Source: Symbiodinium natans
Lineage: Eukaryota > Sar > Dinophyceae > Suessiales > Symbiodiniaceae
Length of the DNA: 64,000 nucleotides
Assembly: GCA_905221605.1 (NCBI GenBank)
Contig: CAJNDS010001757.1
Coordinates: forward strand, 215,001-279,000
Direction of reading: 5' to 3'
Of this stretch, positions 9,759 through 21,200 are shown in pieces (position 1 is the first letter of the stretch; every line of letters begins with the position of its first letter). The position numbers were made by a program, and so were the translations under genes. The notes beneath the pieces are model-generated. The model ran no database searches and was not told the origin of the DNA. It saw only the letters and a program-made list of their open reading frames with translations.

Positions 9759-11832
9759 ATCGCTGACATTTGAGATTCAAAGCTCTTGTGGTTTTTGTTG
9801 CCCTACGCCTTGCTGAGCCATGATTTCTGCAGCAAGGGACGAACATGTGCACCAACTCTGCTTCCAGAGGGGTGGCGCAGAGCCAAGCTTGCAAAGCTGC
9901 GCTCGCCATGCCACGAACGGCAATGCGACGAGAAGTAGGGTTTAGGGTCTAGGGTCTAGGGTTTAAGGTTTAGGGTTTATGGTGTAGGCTTTAGGGTTTA
10001 CAAGAGCTCTCATCACACAAGCCGTAATCCACCCTAAACCGATTCACGTCGCATCCATCCCGAAGAAGTGAAGACCCAACCCCCCAAACCCTAAACCCTA
10101 AACCCTAAACCCTAAACCCCAAACCCTAAACCCTAGGCAGATCCCAGCCGCTGCCTTGCTCTGCAGGGAGTTTGAGCATGCCCCTTGTCAGCCCCAGAGT
10201 GCCTAAACACATGATCGCCCCTGAAAGCCCAGGCACAAACTGCTGGTAGCTCTATCCTAAACCCTAAACCCTAAACCCTAAACCCTAAACCCTAAACCCT
10301 ATGCCCGAGTCCTCCACATGGATTTTCATGCCGGAGTTCATCTCGGCGCAAGGCGGGGCTTTTAGCAAGCAAGTTTTGGGGGGGGGGGGGGGGGGCGACG
10401 GTATCGCTGGCACCGCATGCCTGCTACCGTGGCCGAGACTTGCTTAAATGATGGCTGCTAACTTAGACTCTTGCCGCATGCTGGCATAGCGACTTTCATC
10501 AACCAAGAGGCTCAGGGCCACAGAAAAAAGCCTTCAACCCATGGGAAGTTGAGCTCCATATCCGCAAAATTCGGAAGCTGCTGGCACTCGTCTTATACAC
10601 CCACACACCCAAAGAAGAACAACAAAAAAAAACGCGAGCCCCCAACTCTGGAACCCCGCACACACAACCTAAACCCTAAACCCTAAACCCTAAACCCTAA
10701 ACCTCAGCGACCGACTCTGAGATCCTTTATATTCTCACCGGACTTGCCGATCAGCGCCCGGATCGACCTGAGACGGTTTAGGGTTAAGGGTTTAGGGTTG
10801 AGGGTTTAGGGTTTAGGGTTTAGGGTTTAGGGTTTAGGGTTTAGGGTTTTTTGCCACCCGCCTAGCAGACCCCCTCTGGGAACACTAGTTTAGGGTTTAG
10901 GGTTTAGGGTTTAGGGTTTAGGGTTGCGGGTTGCGGGGCGCCAGGCCGGGCTTCGGGGGCTTGGAGTCTATTCTGGGATTTTGGGTTTGGGGGCCTTCAA
11001 CGGAGCGGACGTGATGCGCAAAGGAAGCATATGAGACTCTGGGAGCAGCGTAGAGCTAGGGTTTAAGGTTTAGGGGTTTCGCCACCCGCACTGCGCGCGC
11101 AAGGGGTTTAGGGTTTAGGGTTTAGGGTTCAACTAGCTACAGACTGAACAGCTTCCTCAAACATGCATCTTTCGGCCATCTCGCTCTAACCCTTGCAGCT
11201 CCAAATCTAGCGCAACACTTGGGGTCTGCTAATGGTTTCATCGTCACGACGGGGACATTTTGATTAGTTCCCCATCCTCCAGAATTCCCGCGGCAAAGAG
11301 CTCTCGATTTTTCTTGCTTTTCGCAGCTCCAAGTCGTTCCAAGTCGTTCCAAGTCGCCCGAGGCTTCCGGGAAGAAGTAGGAACCCCGGTGCATGACCCA
11401 CGAGAACAACTTGAACAAATCGACTCTTGCTTCAGATGTTCTTCAGCTCGGCAGCGCATGTGCGACCTCATTGGCTGCTCCCTCACTTCGAGGGTGCGAG
11501 GAAGCCGCCCCCTCGGCTGACCTGTTCCAAACAAGGGCCATGTCGTGTTCGAAACAAGGTGCGTTCAGGCAAAAGCTTCTGAAGCCTGCACTACCTGACT
11601 TCAGCAACCTACATCCTTTCAAACCCGCATAGCATCGCATCACTCCGGCCAGCGCCCGGTTCACAAGCCTTGTGGAAACCCATAGCCCTCACGCTCGCAC
11701 ACAGTGCTTGTTTAGGGGTGCAGGGGTTCTTCCAAAAACTCGGAAACAAGCTTCCCCACCTCACCAGCGCCATTAAGGGAGACCAGCAGCGCCTGTCCCG
11801 GAACTGCGGTTGGGGATTCAGGGTGGTAGGCC

Positions 11833-11952
11833 TACTTGGAGGTTCATGGGGCTTACTAACCAAGTGGAACTGTACTTATAGCCCCTCAAGTGCCCTAATA
11901 TGGTTGTAAGTACAGTTATGATTGGCTAAGAAGTGCCACGAACCTCTAAGTA
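11833..11952. mobile_element. Inverted-repeat element, family A copy 3
   Basis: Starts TACTTGGAGGTTCATGGGG and ends CCACGAACCTCTAAGTA. Interior motifs (ACTTATAGCCC, TTGTAAGTAC) match the other family A copies. Confidence 0.8.
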
Positions 11953-12212
11953 GGACCTCGGTTACAACCCGGAGAATTGGAAGCTTTGGGTTTGCTGTGG
12001 CCCAGCGTAGTTGGCCGAACCCACACAGAGCATCGTTGTCTCGACAGACGCCATTGTCGGCGGTCGGGTTTAGGGCAGGGATTTTGGGCTGAAGACTCTT
12101 TCAGCCCCTCCTCGCGCATCAAGAAACACCCTGAAACCCGCGGTATACCGGACAAGGTCCTAGGATTCGGTCGCCACGTGACCTGTTTTTTCTCTGCCCA
12201 AACCCTCAACTC

Positions 12213-15200
12213 TCAACCACCAGCCTCGGACTTCTCATCAGGGACGCCGACATGCCGTGCCACGGCGAAGCCCACCCTCTCGTTGTGGCGGTCGTAGGCG
12301 GAATAGAACCTTAGCTGCGGCTCGAGAACCGACAAAAACGGTGAGGGTCGTCAAGGCGGTGCGAGCATGGGTTTAGGGTTTAGGGTTTAGGGTTTAGGGT
12401 TTAGGGTGTAGGGTTTAGGGTTTAGGGTGATAATCCGTGTGCACCAAATTGCCCTTACCTGGCATCATGGCAGATGAAAGTGGAAAACCATCGCAAATTC
12501 ACCGGGTCATTAAAGCACCATATGTTCGGAGATCCCCCACTTCGTGCATATGTTGCCATCGTGAAGCTTAAGACATCTTAAGACTCTAAGGACTTCGGGG
12601 TGGACGTGCATGATTTTCATCACGTGGAACCTGCGCGCCGTGTTACACCCTAACCCTAAACGGTTGAGCAACCAGGGACAGCCATGTTTTGCCGCTGGGC
12701 CCGTCATGGCCGAGTCGCGGAGTTTTGCTTCCAGGATGGGGTATTATACCCAATAATCCCTTAAAATGGCCCTTTATGGGAGGTGAAACCGATGGCCAAA
12801 GCCGCGGGCTCTCACCCGAAGTAGGCGTTCGCAATCTTGTTGTTCACATCAAACTTGTAGGCGTCAGAAGCAAAGAATTTCTGGAAGCATGGGCATCTGC
12901 TACGCCTGGGCCATCTGCAAGCACGAACCACTTGCCACCGGAGACATTGTCCTTGAAGCCAAGAATGGCCTCAAACTTGGCGAACGGGGGCGAGCCCGTG
13001 ATGCTCTCCACCTTTGTCTTGAACTCCGCCTCGTCGCGGCACACGTTCTTGAACGGGTAGACAAGGTCGATCATGCCATTGCGCACATCGTAAATCTCAC
13101 ACAGGAGCTCCTCTGTGCGAAGCTTCTGTGCTTCGGTGCTCCCGTTGAGGCCAAACTTCTGGCCCAAGCAGTAGAGAAGGGCATTCGGGCATTCGTCTGG
13201 CAGATGCACTTGTCGCCATCTACCAAGCAGGGGAGATTTGCTCGGAGATCATGTGGAGATGGATCCCAGGGCCTGGTTCTCTTCCAGTAGCAGCACTCCC
13301 ATGGGGGCGAGGCTCGGCCCGGCTATGTGGCCCTACAAGAAGGGCCAGAAGAGGGCTGCAGCATTCAAGACGACGATTACACTGTTCGTTTGCTGCAGCT
13401 CTTCGGGCATAGCCCGTCCATGAAAGCGCGAGAGCAAATAGCCAAGCACATCAGCAATCGCCCCCCGCATAAAGCAAGAAGAACGGAACGATCCATCGAC
13501 CCACGCATGGACTGCAGGATTGTTACGGCAGATGCTGCGGTAACACAAGTCTACAAGAACACCCACAACAACGAACGATCATCGTCCTACTGCTCATCCG
13601 AACTAGAGATTCCGTATCCGAGAAACTACATGGTATGGTGCATCTGTCTGTTGATATGCACCTCGTCTGAACTCGGCGATCTACAGATCAACACCATGTC
13701 GCTCAACATGCGAGCTACTCGGCCCAGTGCGCTCGACAGCACTGAATTTTGAGAACACAACTCATTGCCAGGCCGCACAAGCATGCTTCTCCAGCTGACT
13801 GCGTCTTACGGAAAGTCTGTGATAAAACTGGCCGCCAAGTCCATGCCTTGAAGGCAAGGCGGGGCGAAAAGCAATGGCCAAAGCCGCGGGCTCTCACGCG
13901 AAGTAGGCGTTCGCAATCTTGTTGTTCACATCGAACTTGTAGGCGTCAGAAGCAAAGTATTTCTGGAGGGTGGGCAAAGCCCTGAAGGCCTCGTAGAAAG
14001 CCTTGCACTTGGGGAACTTCTCCAGAACTGGTGGGGCACCGATCTTCTCAGCAAGCATCTTGTGCTGGTCCAGCATCTCCCAGATGTGGAAATCTGCCAC
14101 GCCTGGGCCATCTGCAAGCACGAACCACTTGCCACCGGAGACATTGTCCTTGAAGCCAAGAATGGCCTCAAACTTGGCGAACGGGGGCGAGCCCGTGATG
14201 CTCTCCGCCTTTGTCTTGAACTCCGCCTCGTCGCGGCACACGTTCTTGAACGGGTAGACAAGGTCGATCATGCCATTGCGCACATCGTAAATCTCACACA
14301 GGAGCTCCTCTGTGCGAAGCTTCTGGGCTTCGGTGCTCCCGTTGAGGCCAAACTTCTGGCCCAAGTAGTAGAGAATGGCGTTCGTCTGGCAGATGCATTT
14401 GTCGCCATCTACCAAGTAGGGGAGATTTGCCAAAGGATTCATCTCCAAAATGGCGGGCTTGCGGTCTTTGAACCAGTCCGTGCCTGTCTCGTAGGTCTTG
14501 TCCTCATACTTGGCCTCCTTATACTCGAAGATCATGCGGAAGACGGCCCCCAGGCCCCGGATCTTCCAGTAGCCGAACTCCATCGGGGCGGCGCTGGCAT
14601 CACTCGTGGAGTAGCCACCGGACATGGCTAGGGAAGCAGCACTGGGGCTCTCTAGCAGCCGCGCAGGAGCCAAGGCACTTTCCACCCTCAAATGTCCAGA
14701 GGGAGGCTTTCGGATGCTGCAGGGGGCTACGTTTCGAATAGCACTCTGGTTCTTAGTAGGGAATGCAGGGAAGCAGAACCCTACATACACCCTTACTTTA
14801 ATGGAGTATAGGAGGGGAGTATGTGGGGCTCTCATTCCCTCATTCCCTACTAGGAACCAGCCGAAATAAAATCTGCAAGCAGCTTCCTGAGGAACGGGTC
14901 GCCAAAGATGAAGAGCGGCCCGTTCGGGGGAGGGACGTCCAAGCCTCAGAGCGCTGACAACACTCCACGTGCAACGTAAGGGCATCCTGAACTCGGGGTT
15001 TGGGATTTAGGATTTAGGGCTTATAGGGCTTAGGCTTATAGGGCTTAGGGTTTAGGGTTTAGGGCTTAGGGTTTAGGGTTTAGGGTTTAGGGTTTAGGGT
15101 TTAGGGTTTAGGGTTTAGGGTTTAGGGTTTAGGGTTTAGGGTTTCGGGTTTAGAGTTTAGTGCGGAAGGTTGAGCGCAGAATTGTCCAGCCGGGCATTGG

Positions 15201-18200
15201 ACCACCCTCTCCCCCTCACATTGTCGCGCCATGCACCCAAGGGGCCCTGACACATCAAGGTCTCGGTCAGCCCTAAACCCTAAACCCTAATTCAGACCCT
15301 ATAATCCAGCTGTCTAACCCAAGTGGCTCATCAGTGAGACTGCGCAGGACCCGCCACTGTTGTCCACGTACTCCGCCGGCTTCAGGTTCATGACCTTCGT
15401 GCCACTTGTGAGGCTCAGGCGCGGTGTTTGGGCTTGTGGAAAACTACGCCTCCAAACATCAGCAACTCAACCCAAAACCCCAAACCCTAAACCCTTAAAA
15501 CCCTTAACCCTTGAAAACCCCGAGGATCCACAGAAGCCAAAGGAAGCCAGGAGGCGTGCCCAGCCACGATGAAGCCAAGATCCGGCAGCGAGTCGTAGTT
15601 GGAACCTCAGGGCTGTTGGAGGCGTCTTCACCCTTAAACTTCGGTTTTCTGAACTCGGACCCAGGTTCCTCCAGCTCACCCGATCGCTCTTGCAAAACTT
15701 CTGGAGTGAAGTAGGGGCCGCGCAATCGGATTTTACCTGGAGCCGGTTCGACAGCGCCTTCGGTCGAGGCGTCTGTGCACTGAGAACAACTGCTTTCAGG
15801 CGTGTTCGGCTCGAAATGCTCCGGGTGTTCGCGCTTTGGGTTTTATAAGTCAACAGTATCAAAATCGGAGGGCAGCGACTGTGGCACCCAGTACGAACAA
15901 AGGTTGTGGGATGAATGGGCAAGCCCACATGCCGATGGCAGATCAACAATCCACATACGGGCGCATTCCCGAACCCTTTTTTCTTCCGAACCCTAAACCC
16001 TAAACCCTAAACCCCAAACCCTACACCCTAAACCCCAAACCCTAAACCCTAAACCCTAAACCCTAAACCCTAAACCCTAACCCTAAACCCTAAACCCTAA
16101 ACCAGCGTTTGGGATGCCCAAGGCACGTCAATCACGTGGCTGGGCCCGGCCAACATGGAGGTCCCGGTGTCCACCGCCACCTGGCCTCGGGCACATGTGG
16201 GGCACGTGTGGGCAGATGTCTCCTAGGGGGGTGTACCTTGCACCCTTAAGGTTGTACCCGTGGGTTTTGAGAGATCCTTTTTGAATGGTCCCAAAAGTAG
16301 TATAAGGGTCATATAGGGGCTTCCGAAAATAGGGATACCCTTTTTGGGGGTTCCTTTCAAAGGACTCTACAGTATTTTGGGGTAGGAAGGGATACCGCCA
16401 TTTTCGGAGTCCCCATATCAAGAGTATACCAAGGGGAACCTTTAGGGGTACAACTTGAGGGGCGCGAGTCTTCGACCCCTTGACATGTAGTCTTAAACAT
16501 CAAGTCCGCAAGGGATGAGCCACATGAGACCAGGTTTAGGGTTTAGGGTTTAGGGTTTAGGGTTTAGGGTTTAGGGTTTAGGGTTTAGGGTTTAGGGTTT
16601 AGGGTTTAGGGTTTAGGGCTTCGGGCTTAGGGCTTAGGGTTTAGGGTCTCGGGTTTAGGGTTTAGGTCGCATGTTCCTCCCCAATCCAACACTAATGGCG
16701 CCGAGGTGTCGTGGAGTCTTAGGTTCTTTAAGCGCCATGCAACCTGCCTGAAACGAATATGGCGTCACTACATTCAACAACCCGGCACCTGCCACCTTTT
16801 TCGATAGCTTGTGGACGGGGAAAATCCGTATAATTTGGTTCCGGAAACTATGGGCAGCTCGCGAGAGAAAGAGAAAGAGAGAGAAGGAGAGAGAGAAGGA
16901 GAGAGAGAAGGAGAGAGAGAAGGAGAGAGAGAGAGAAGGAGAGAGAAAAGGAGAGAGAAAAGGAGAGAGAAAGAGAGAGAAAGAGAGAGAAAGAGAGAGA
17001 AAGAGAGAGAGAAAGAGAGAGAAAGAAAAATTGAGAGAGAGAGAGAAAGCGAGGGAAAGAGTTTGAGAGAGAGAGAAAGAGTTTGAAAGAGGGAGAGAGA
17101 GAGAGAGAGACACAGCGAAAAAAACAAAAAAAACTAGAGAGAAAGAGAGAGAGCGAGAGAGAGCGAGGAGAAAAAAAGGTGGATAACAGACAGATATCCC
17201 TTTCGAAGGCCTCAAACCCCTGGCCCTGTAGTCTTCAGCAAGCTGCTTGCAGCCCTGAAGGGGGAGAAATTCAACTTCATCAAAGTAGGGCGTTTTTGGG
17301 CAATGCGTCCTTACCCGAACCCCCCCTCCACTTTTCTAGAGCTCCTTGGGCCCAAAACCTTCTTGTCTGCAGCGGTTTCCCTTTTCAAAGGAGGCGGGGG
17401 TTCTGGCATTGACTTTTGACCTGCGGTCGATGTAACAATGTACCTGGAGGGTCTTGGAGTTGAACGCCTCCAGGGCCATTGGGGGAGCTCGCTCTGCCAT
17501 TCAACCTATCACCAACCTACTATTTGCTTACGAACCCCAAATGAATAAAAATGATCGTCTCTATATTACCCTTATAAGGAAGAATATCTTTAACTTTTTG
17601 GGGGGTTCTTAAGCAATTGGTAGTAGCCCAAAAGAGAAGGGCCTCCCCTCTTCTCCCTCTCTTCCGGGCCCCACACGAAGTTTCCATCAGGTCGCATGAC
17701 TTGCTTGATGCGAAGTCGACTATTTTCCATTGACCGCGCGTGACTGGAGACTGAAAGGTTTTGCACGAAGAGCTCCACGGCAAAATAGGCCCATAAGGTC
17801 ATTTTCCAACTTGACCGAAGCTACCCCGGCTCGGCATCACCAAGACTAGGTCGTGAATAGGTTGCACTGCATGCTTTGAGTTGCATTCCCTGTAGCTGTC
17901 GGGTTAGGCGAGAACAACAAGCCACTTGCACCCCAACACCTTCTACGTCATCTTTCGTGCAAGCGGGTGGCAGTCAGAGCACAGCCGCTGCCTCTTGTTG
18001 TTCAAAGCGATGTCTTCCATCTGCACCTGGCAAAATCATGTCCCAATATCTCGCCATGCATGCATTGAACTGTAAGGGTTCCACGCAAGCTCTATACCCT
18101 AAACCCTGAACCCTAAACCCTAAACCCCAAAAACCCTAAACCCTAACAACCCTCACCCCTCCCCCCCCGAAGTGCGCCTGCCAGTAGCCGCTCTGCCTGG

Positions 18201-21200
18201 AGACCGGCACCCAAAACATCTGACCCACCATGCGCTCCTCCTTGATGTCGCCGAACCTCCACCGCGCTGATCCAATCAAGCTCGGGAAGATGACAAAACT
18301 CATACCGAGAGAGCCCAAAACCCCTTTAATTCAGGAGTGCACCTTATAAATTATATAGGGGTCATTACTATGACTTAAGGAATATTCTTCATTAAGGGGT
18401 GTTGGGTTTGTTTGGGTATAATGTTCGTGCGGGCCCTTTCCGCCCCCCCCCCCCCTCCCATTTACACAGCGACTATGACCACGTTAAAGCTGGCACCGGA
18501 ACCTATTTCTAGCGAGGCCCCGCAACAGAGGTCTCCAACATTCGAGCTCACGTGCTACGCAGAAAAAATCATGCTAAGCCGCGTGATTTCAGAGTCCTCG
18601 TCGTCTGAGTCCGATAGAAACACGGAGAACAGGGAGCGTTTCAGATTGCCAGCCGCCTCCATGCCTCTGTTGCTGAGGGCCCTGGATTGGGGGCTCGGGG
18701 ATGTTGTGATGTTTGAGAAGAGGGTTTAGGGTTTAGGGTTTAGGGTTTGGGGTTTAGGGTTTAGGGTTTAGGGTTTAGGGTTTAGGGTATATAGGCTTAC
18801 ATAAAGGGTATACTCTTTCAGTCCACGCATCGGTCCATGAGGCTGAAGTTGGGGCCCTGCGTCATTCCGGCCAAGGCCAGGCCAAGCACGCCGTCGAAGT
18901 TGAAAGACCCAAAGGGCTCCTCTGCAGTCAGGGTTTAGGGTTTAGGGCTTAGGGTTTGGGGTTTGGGGTTTAGGGTTTTTTTTTCCCACCCGTTTCGCAA
19001 GCGTATACGGGGTTTAGGGTTTAGGGTTTAGGGTTTAGGGTTTGGGGTTTAGGGTTTAGGGTTTAGGGTTTGGGGTTTGGGGTTTAGGGTTTCGGCACCC
19101 GCATAGCTGGACGAACCACTCCGCAGGGATTCCAAAGTCCGAGGGTTTAGGGTTTAGGGTTTAGGGTTTAGGGTTTCGGGTTTCGGGTTTCGGGTTTCGG
19201 GTTTAGGGTTTGGGCACTCTGTCAGCCCCAAGCAAGTTTCAGCTGAGGGGCTTCTTGCCAGGGCGAGGATGCACTACATGCAAGATATGCCTTGGGATGT
19301 TCCCCCCTTTTACTAACAGTCCTGAATAGGGATTCGAAAAATCCCGTATTCGAATCCCTATGAAGGACTGTTAGTCTAAGGGGGAACATCCCAGGATCTG
19401 CCAGATGACGTGATGTGGTCTAGTGTGTGCATCAGAGGAGGAATTCAGTGCTCTCCCCCGAACGCGACCAAAAAAATTGATAAATGCGTGCTGATGCTAC
19501 CATATTGTCTCATTGCGCCGCTTTTGTAACAAACAAGTTGGCAGCATGGGGGCGTTCTACGACTTAGGGTAAATCGAGATGGGCACACAAGAACCATCCG
19601 CCTAGCCGACGAGGACTTGCAAAATGCCAATCTCGAAAAGCAAATCAAGCAACAAACGCGAAACAGTGCAAAACAACATTTGCGACCCCAAGCTGGCAAG
19701 AGAATTGAACGATCAACATCAAAACAGTAGCTGACATGTCAGTGTTCGGTGCATCTTTACATACATTACGTGAATGACAGCTACGAGTCTGAGGAAAAAC
19801 GAACCTGGACATTCCGAGCGTCGCATCTTAAAATTGGACACTCCCAGTCCTCGGTCTCATGGGAGGCGCCGATAAATTCCATCTTTGCGCACAGGCCGCC
19901 AATGCAGACGTTGTCTTTCAAGAAGACCCCCGTGATCCTCAGCGTCTATTCATGGAAGACCACTGTGGTGCCCTTTTTGCATCCGGACTTGCTGCCAGAA
20001 ACTGCCCAAGCACAGGCTCCCAGTGCTACTGACTGGATTCCCATACTCTCGCAAGCCAATCAACAAACCCTAAACCCTAAACCCTAAAACCCGAAACCCT
20101 AACAATGCCCAGACGCCGGGGACCTCTCAACGACCCCTTCCGCCAGGTCAGCAAAGGCGCTCCCCAGTTCCAAAGGTGACTGTGAGCTGGTCACGTTGGT
20201 CATAAGTGCCCGCTTCCTGTCCATCGGCCTGCATGTTCCTGGGACACAGGAAATCAGTTTCTAGGGTTCAGGGTTTTGGGTTTAGGATTCGTCTGCAGTT
20301 CAGAGCTTCATTCTTTGTGGCACGGGTGTTCATAGCAAAGTTGAGTTGCTGAGCTCCTGGTTGCTGTGCACTACTGCTGCATGAAATTCAGCGCAGCGTC
20401 ACCACCGTAGAGGAGCGGGAAGGGTCGAAGCGCTTGTGCCTAGCAAGACCATCCCAAGGCCCCCCTAAGTGCGCCACGCGCCATGCGCCACGCGCCATGC
20501 GCCACGCGCCATGCGCCACGCGCCATGCGCAACAGCTCTGCAAGCGCTGCACCCCCCAGCAAGGACATGCGGTGACGGCAAGTGCCTCATGCAAGCGCCG
20601 TCCCCACACAAGGTCGAGGGAACCATGAGGTTGCCGCTGCCTCCGGGATGGATTCGGGCACACTGGTGTGCTCGATGCTCACATGGTTTGGCATGAGCTG
20701 GTGATCAATGTCCAGTCATGGAATCTAATGAAACGGGACTGAAGCCCGTCGACTCCCCCGAATCCCCGCACAGTATCCCCGACATGCACAGCCCCGGAGC
20801 AGCCTCAATCAAGCGAATCCACCCTTAAAGAACCTCTGGAATGCCTACCCCGAGTTTTTCTCCGCTGCATCCACCCCCAAAGAATACTACACAAGTATCG
20901 TGCCTGTGTCGAACACGACGGTGATCGTTTGAGCTGGGTGCCCAATGTGGATGTTGCCGTAATACCTGGAGTCATGATGCCGCGAAGCATTGAAACGAAT
21001 ATGCGAAATGATCGCACACTTTGCAACACTATTCACCCAGCCAAGCGGCGCTGTCTTGTGGACAACCCTGCTGAACGCATCGGTTTTGCCCTGCATGGCC
21101 GCCTTGATGTGCTGCATTTTTTCGGAGGCCGAAATGTTCGCACGCTTCAAGACCACCTCAGCTACGCAGACAAGCGCAAATAGGTCCAACGCAAATAGGT

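Larger units (their letters stand above)
7232..12212. other. Repeat-rich stretch, no further gene recognised
   Basis: Contains at least ten TTTAGGG/CCCTAAA arrays in both orientations, family B copies at 7293-7411 and about 9470-9572, a family A copy at 11833-11952 and a G run at about 10377-10395. Upstream exons of the glycine-rich gene may lie here but I could not identify any. 11140-11700 is the longest unique-looking segment. It contains a small tandem duplication (AAGTCGTTCC twice near 11331) and only short open frames. Confidence 0.5.

Noticed and set aside
14626-14745. Spliced-leader relic upstream of the GST start
   Set aside because: A short TTGGCTC match occurs on the minus strand, but the rest of the leader is absent, so retroposition of the GST is only inferred from its lack of introns.
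16655-17215. Long Ser/Leu/Phe-rich frames over the purine tract, also similar frames at 60.9-61.3 kb and 62.4-62.5 kb
   Set aside because: They are translations of GA/TC microsatellites, open in several frames on both strands, with no non-repeat coding signal.
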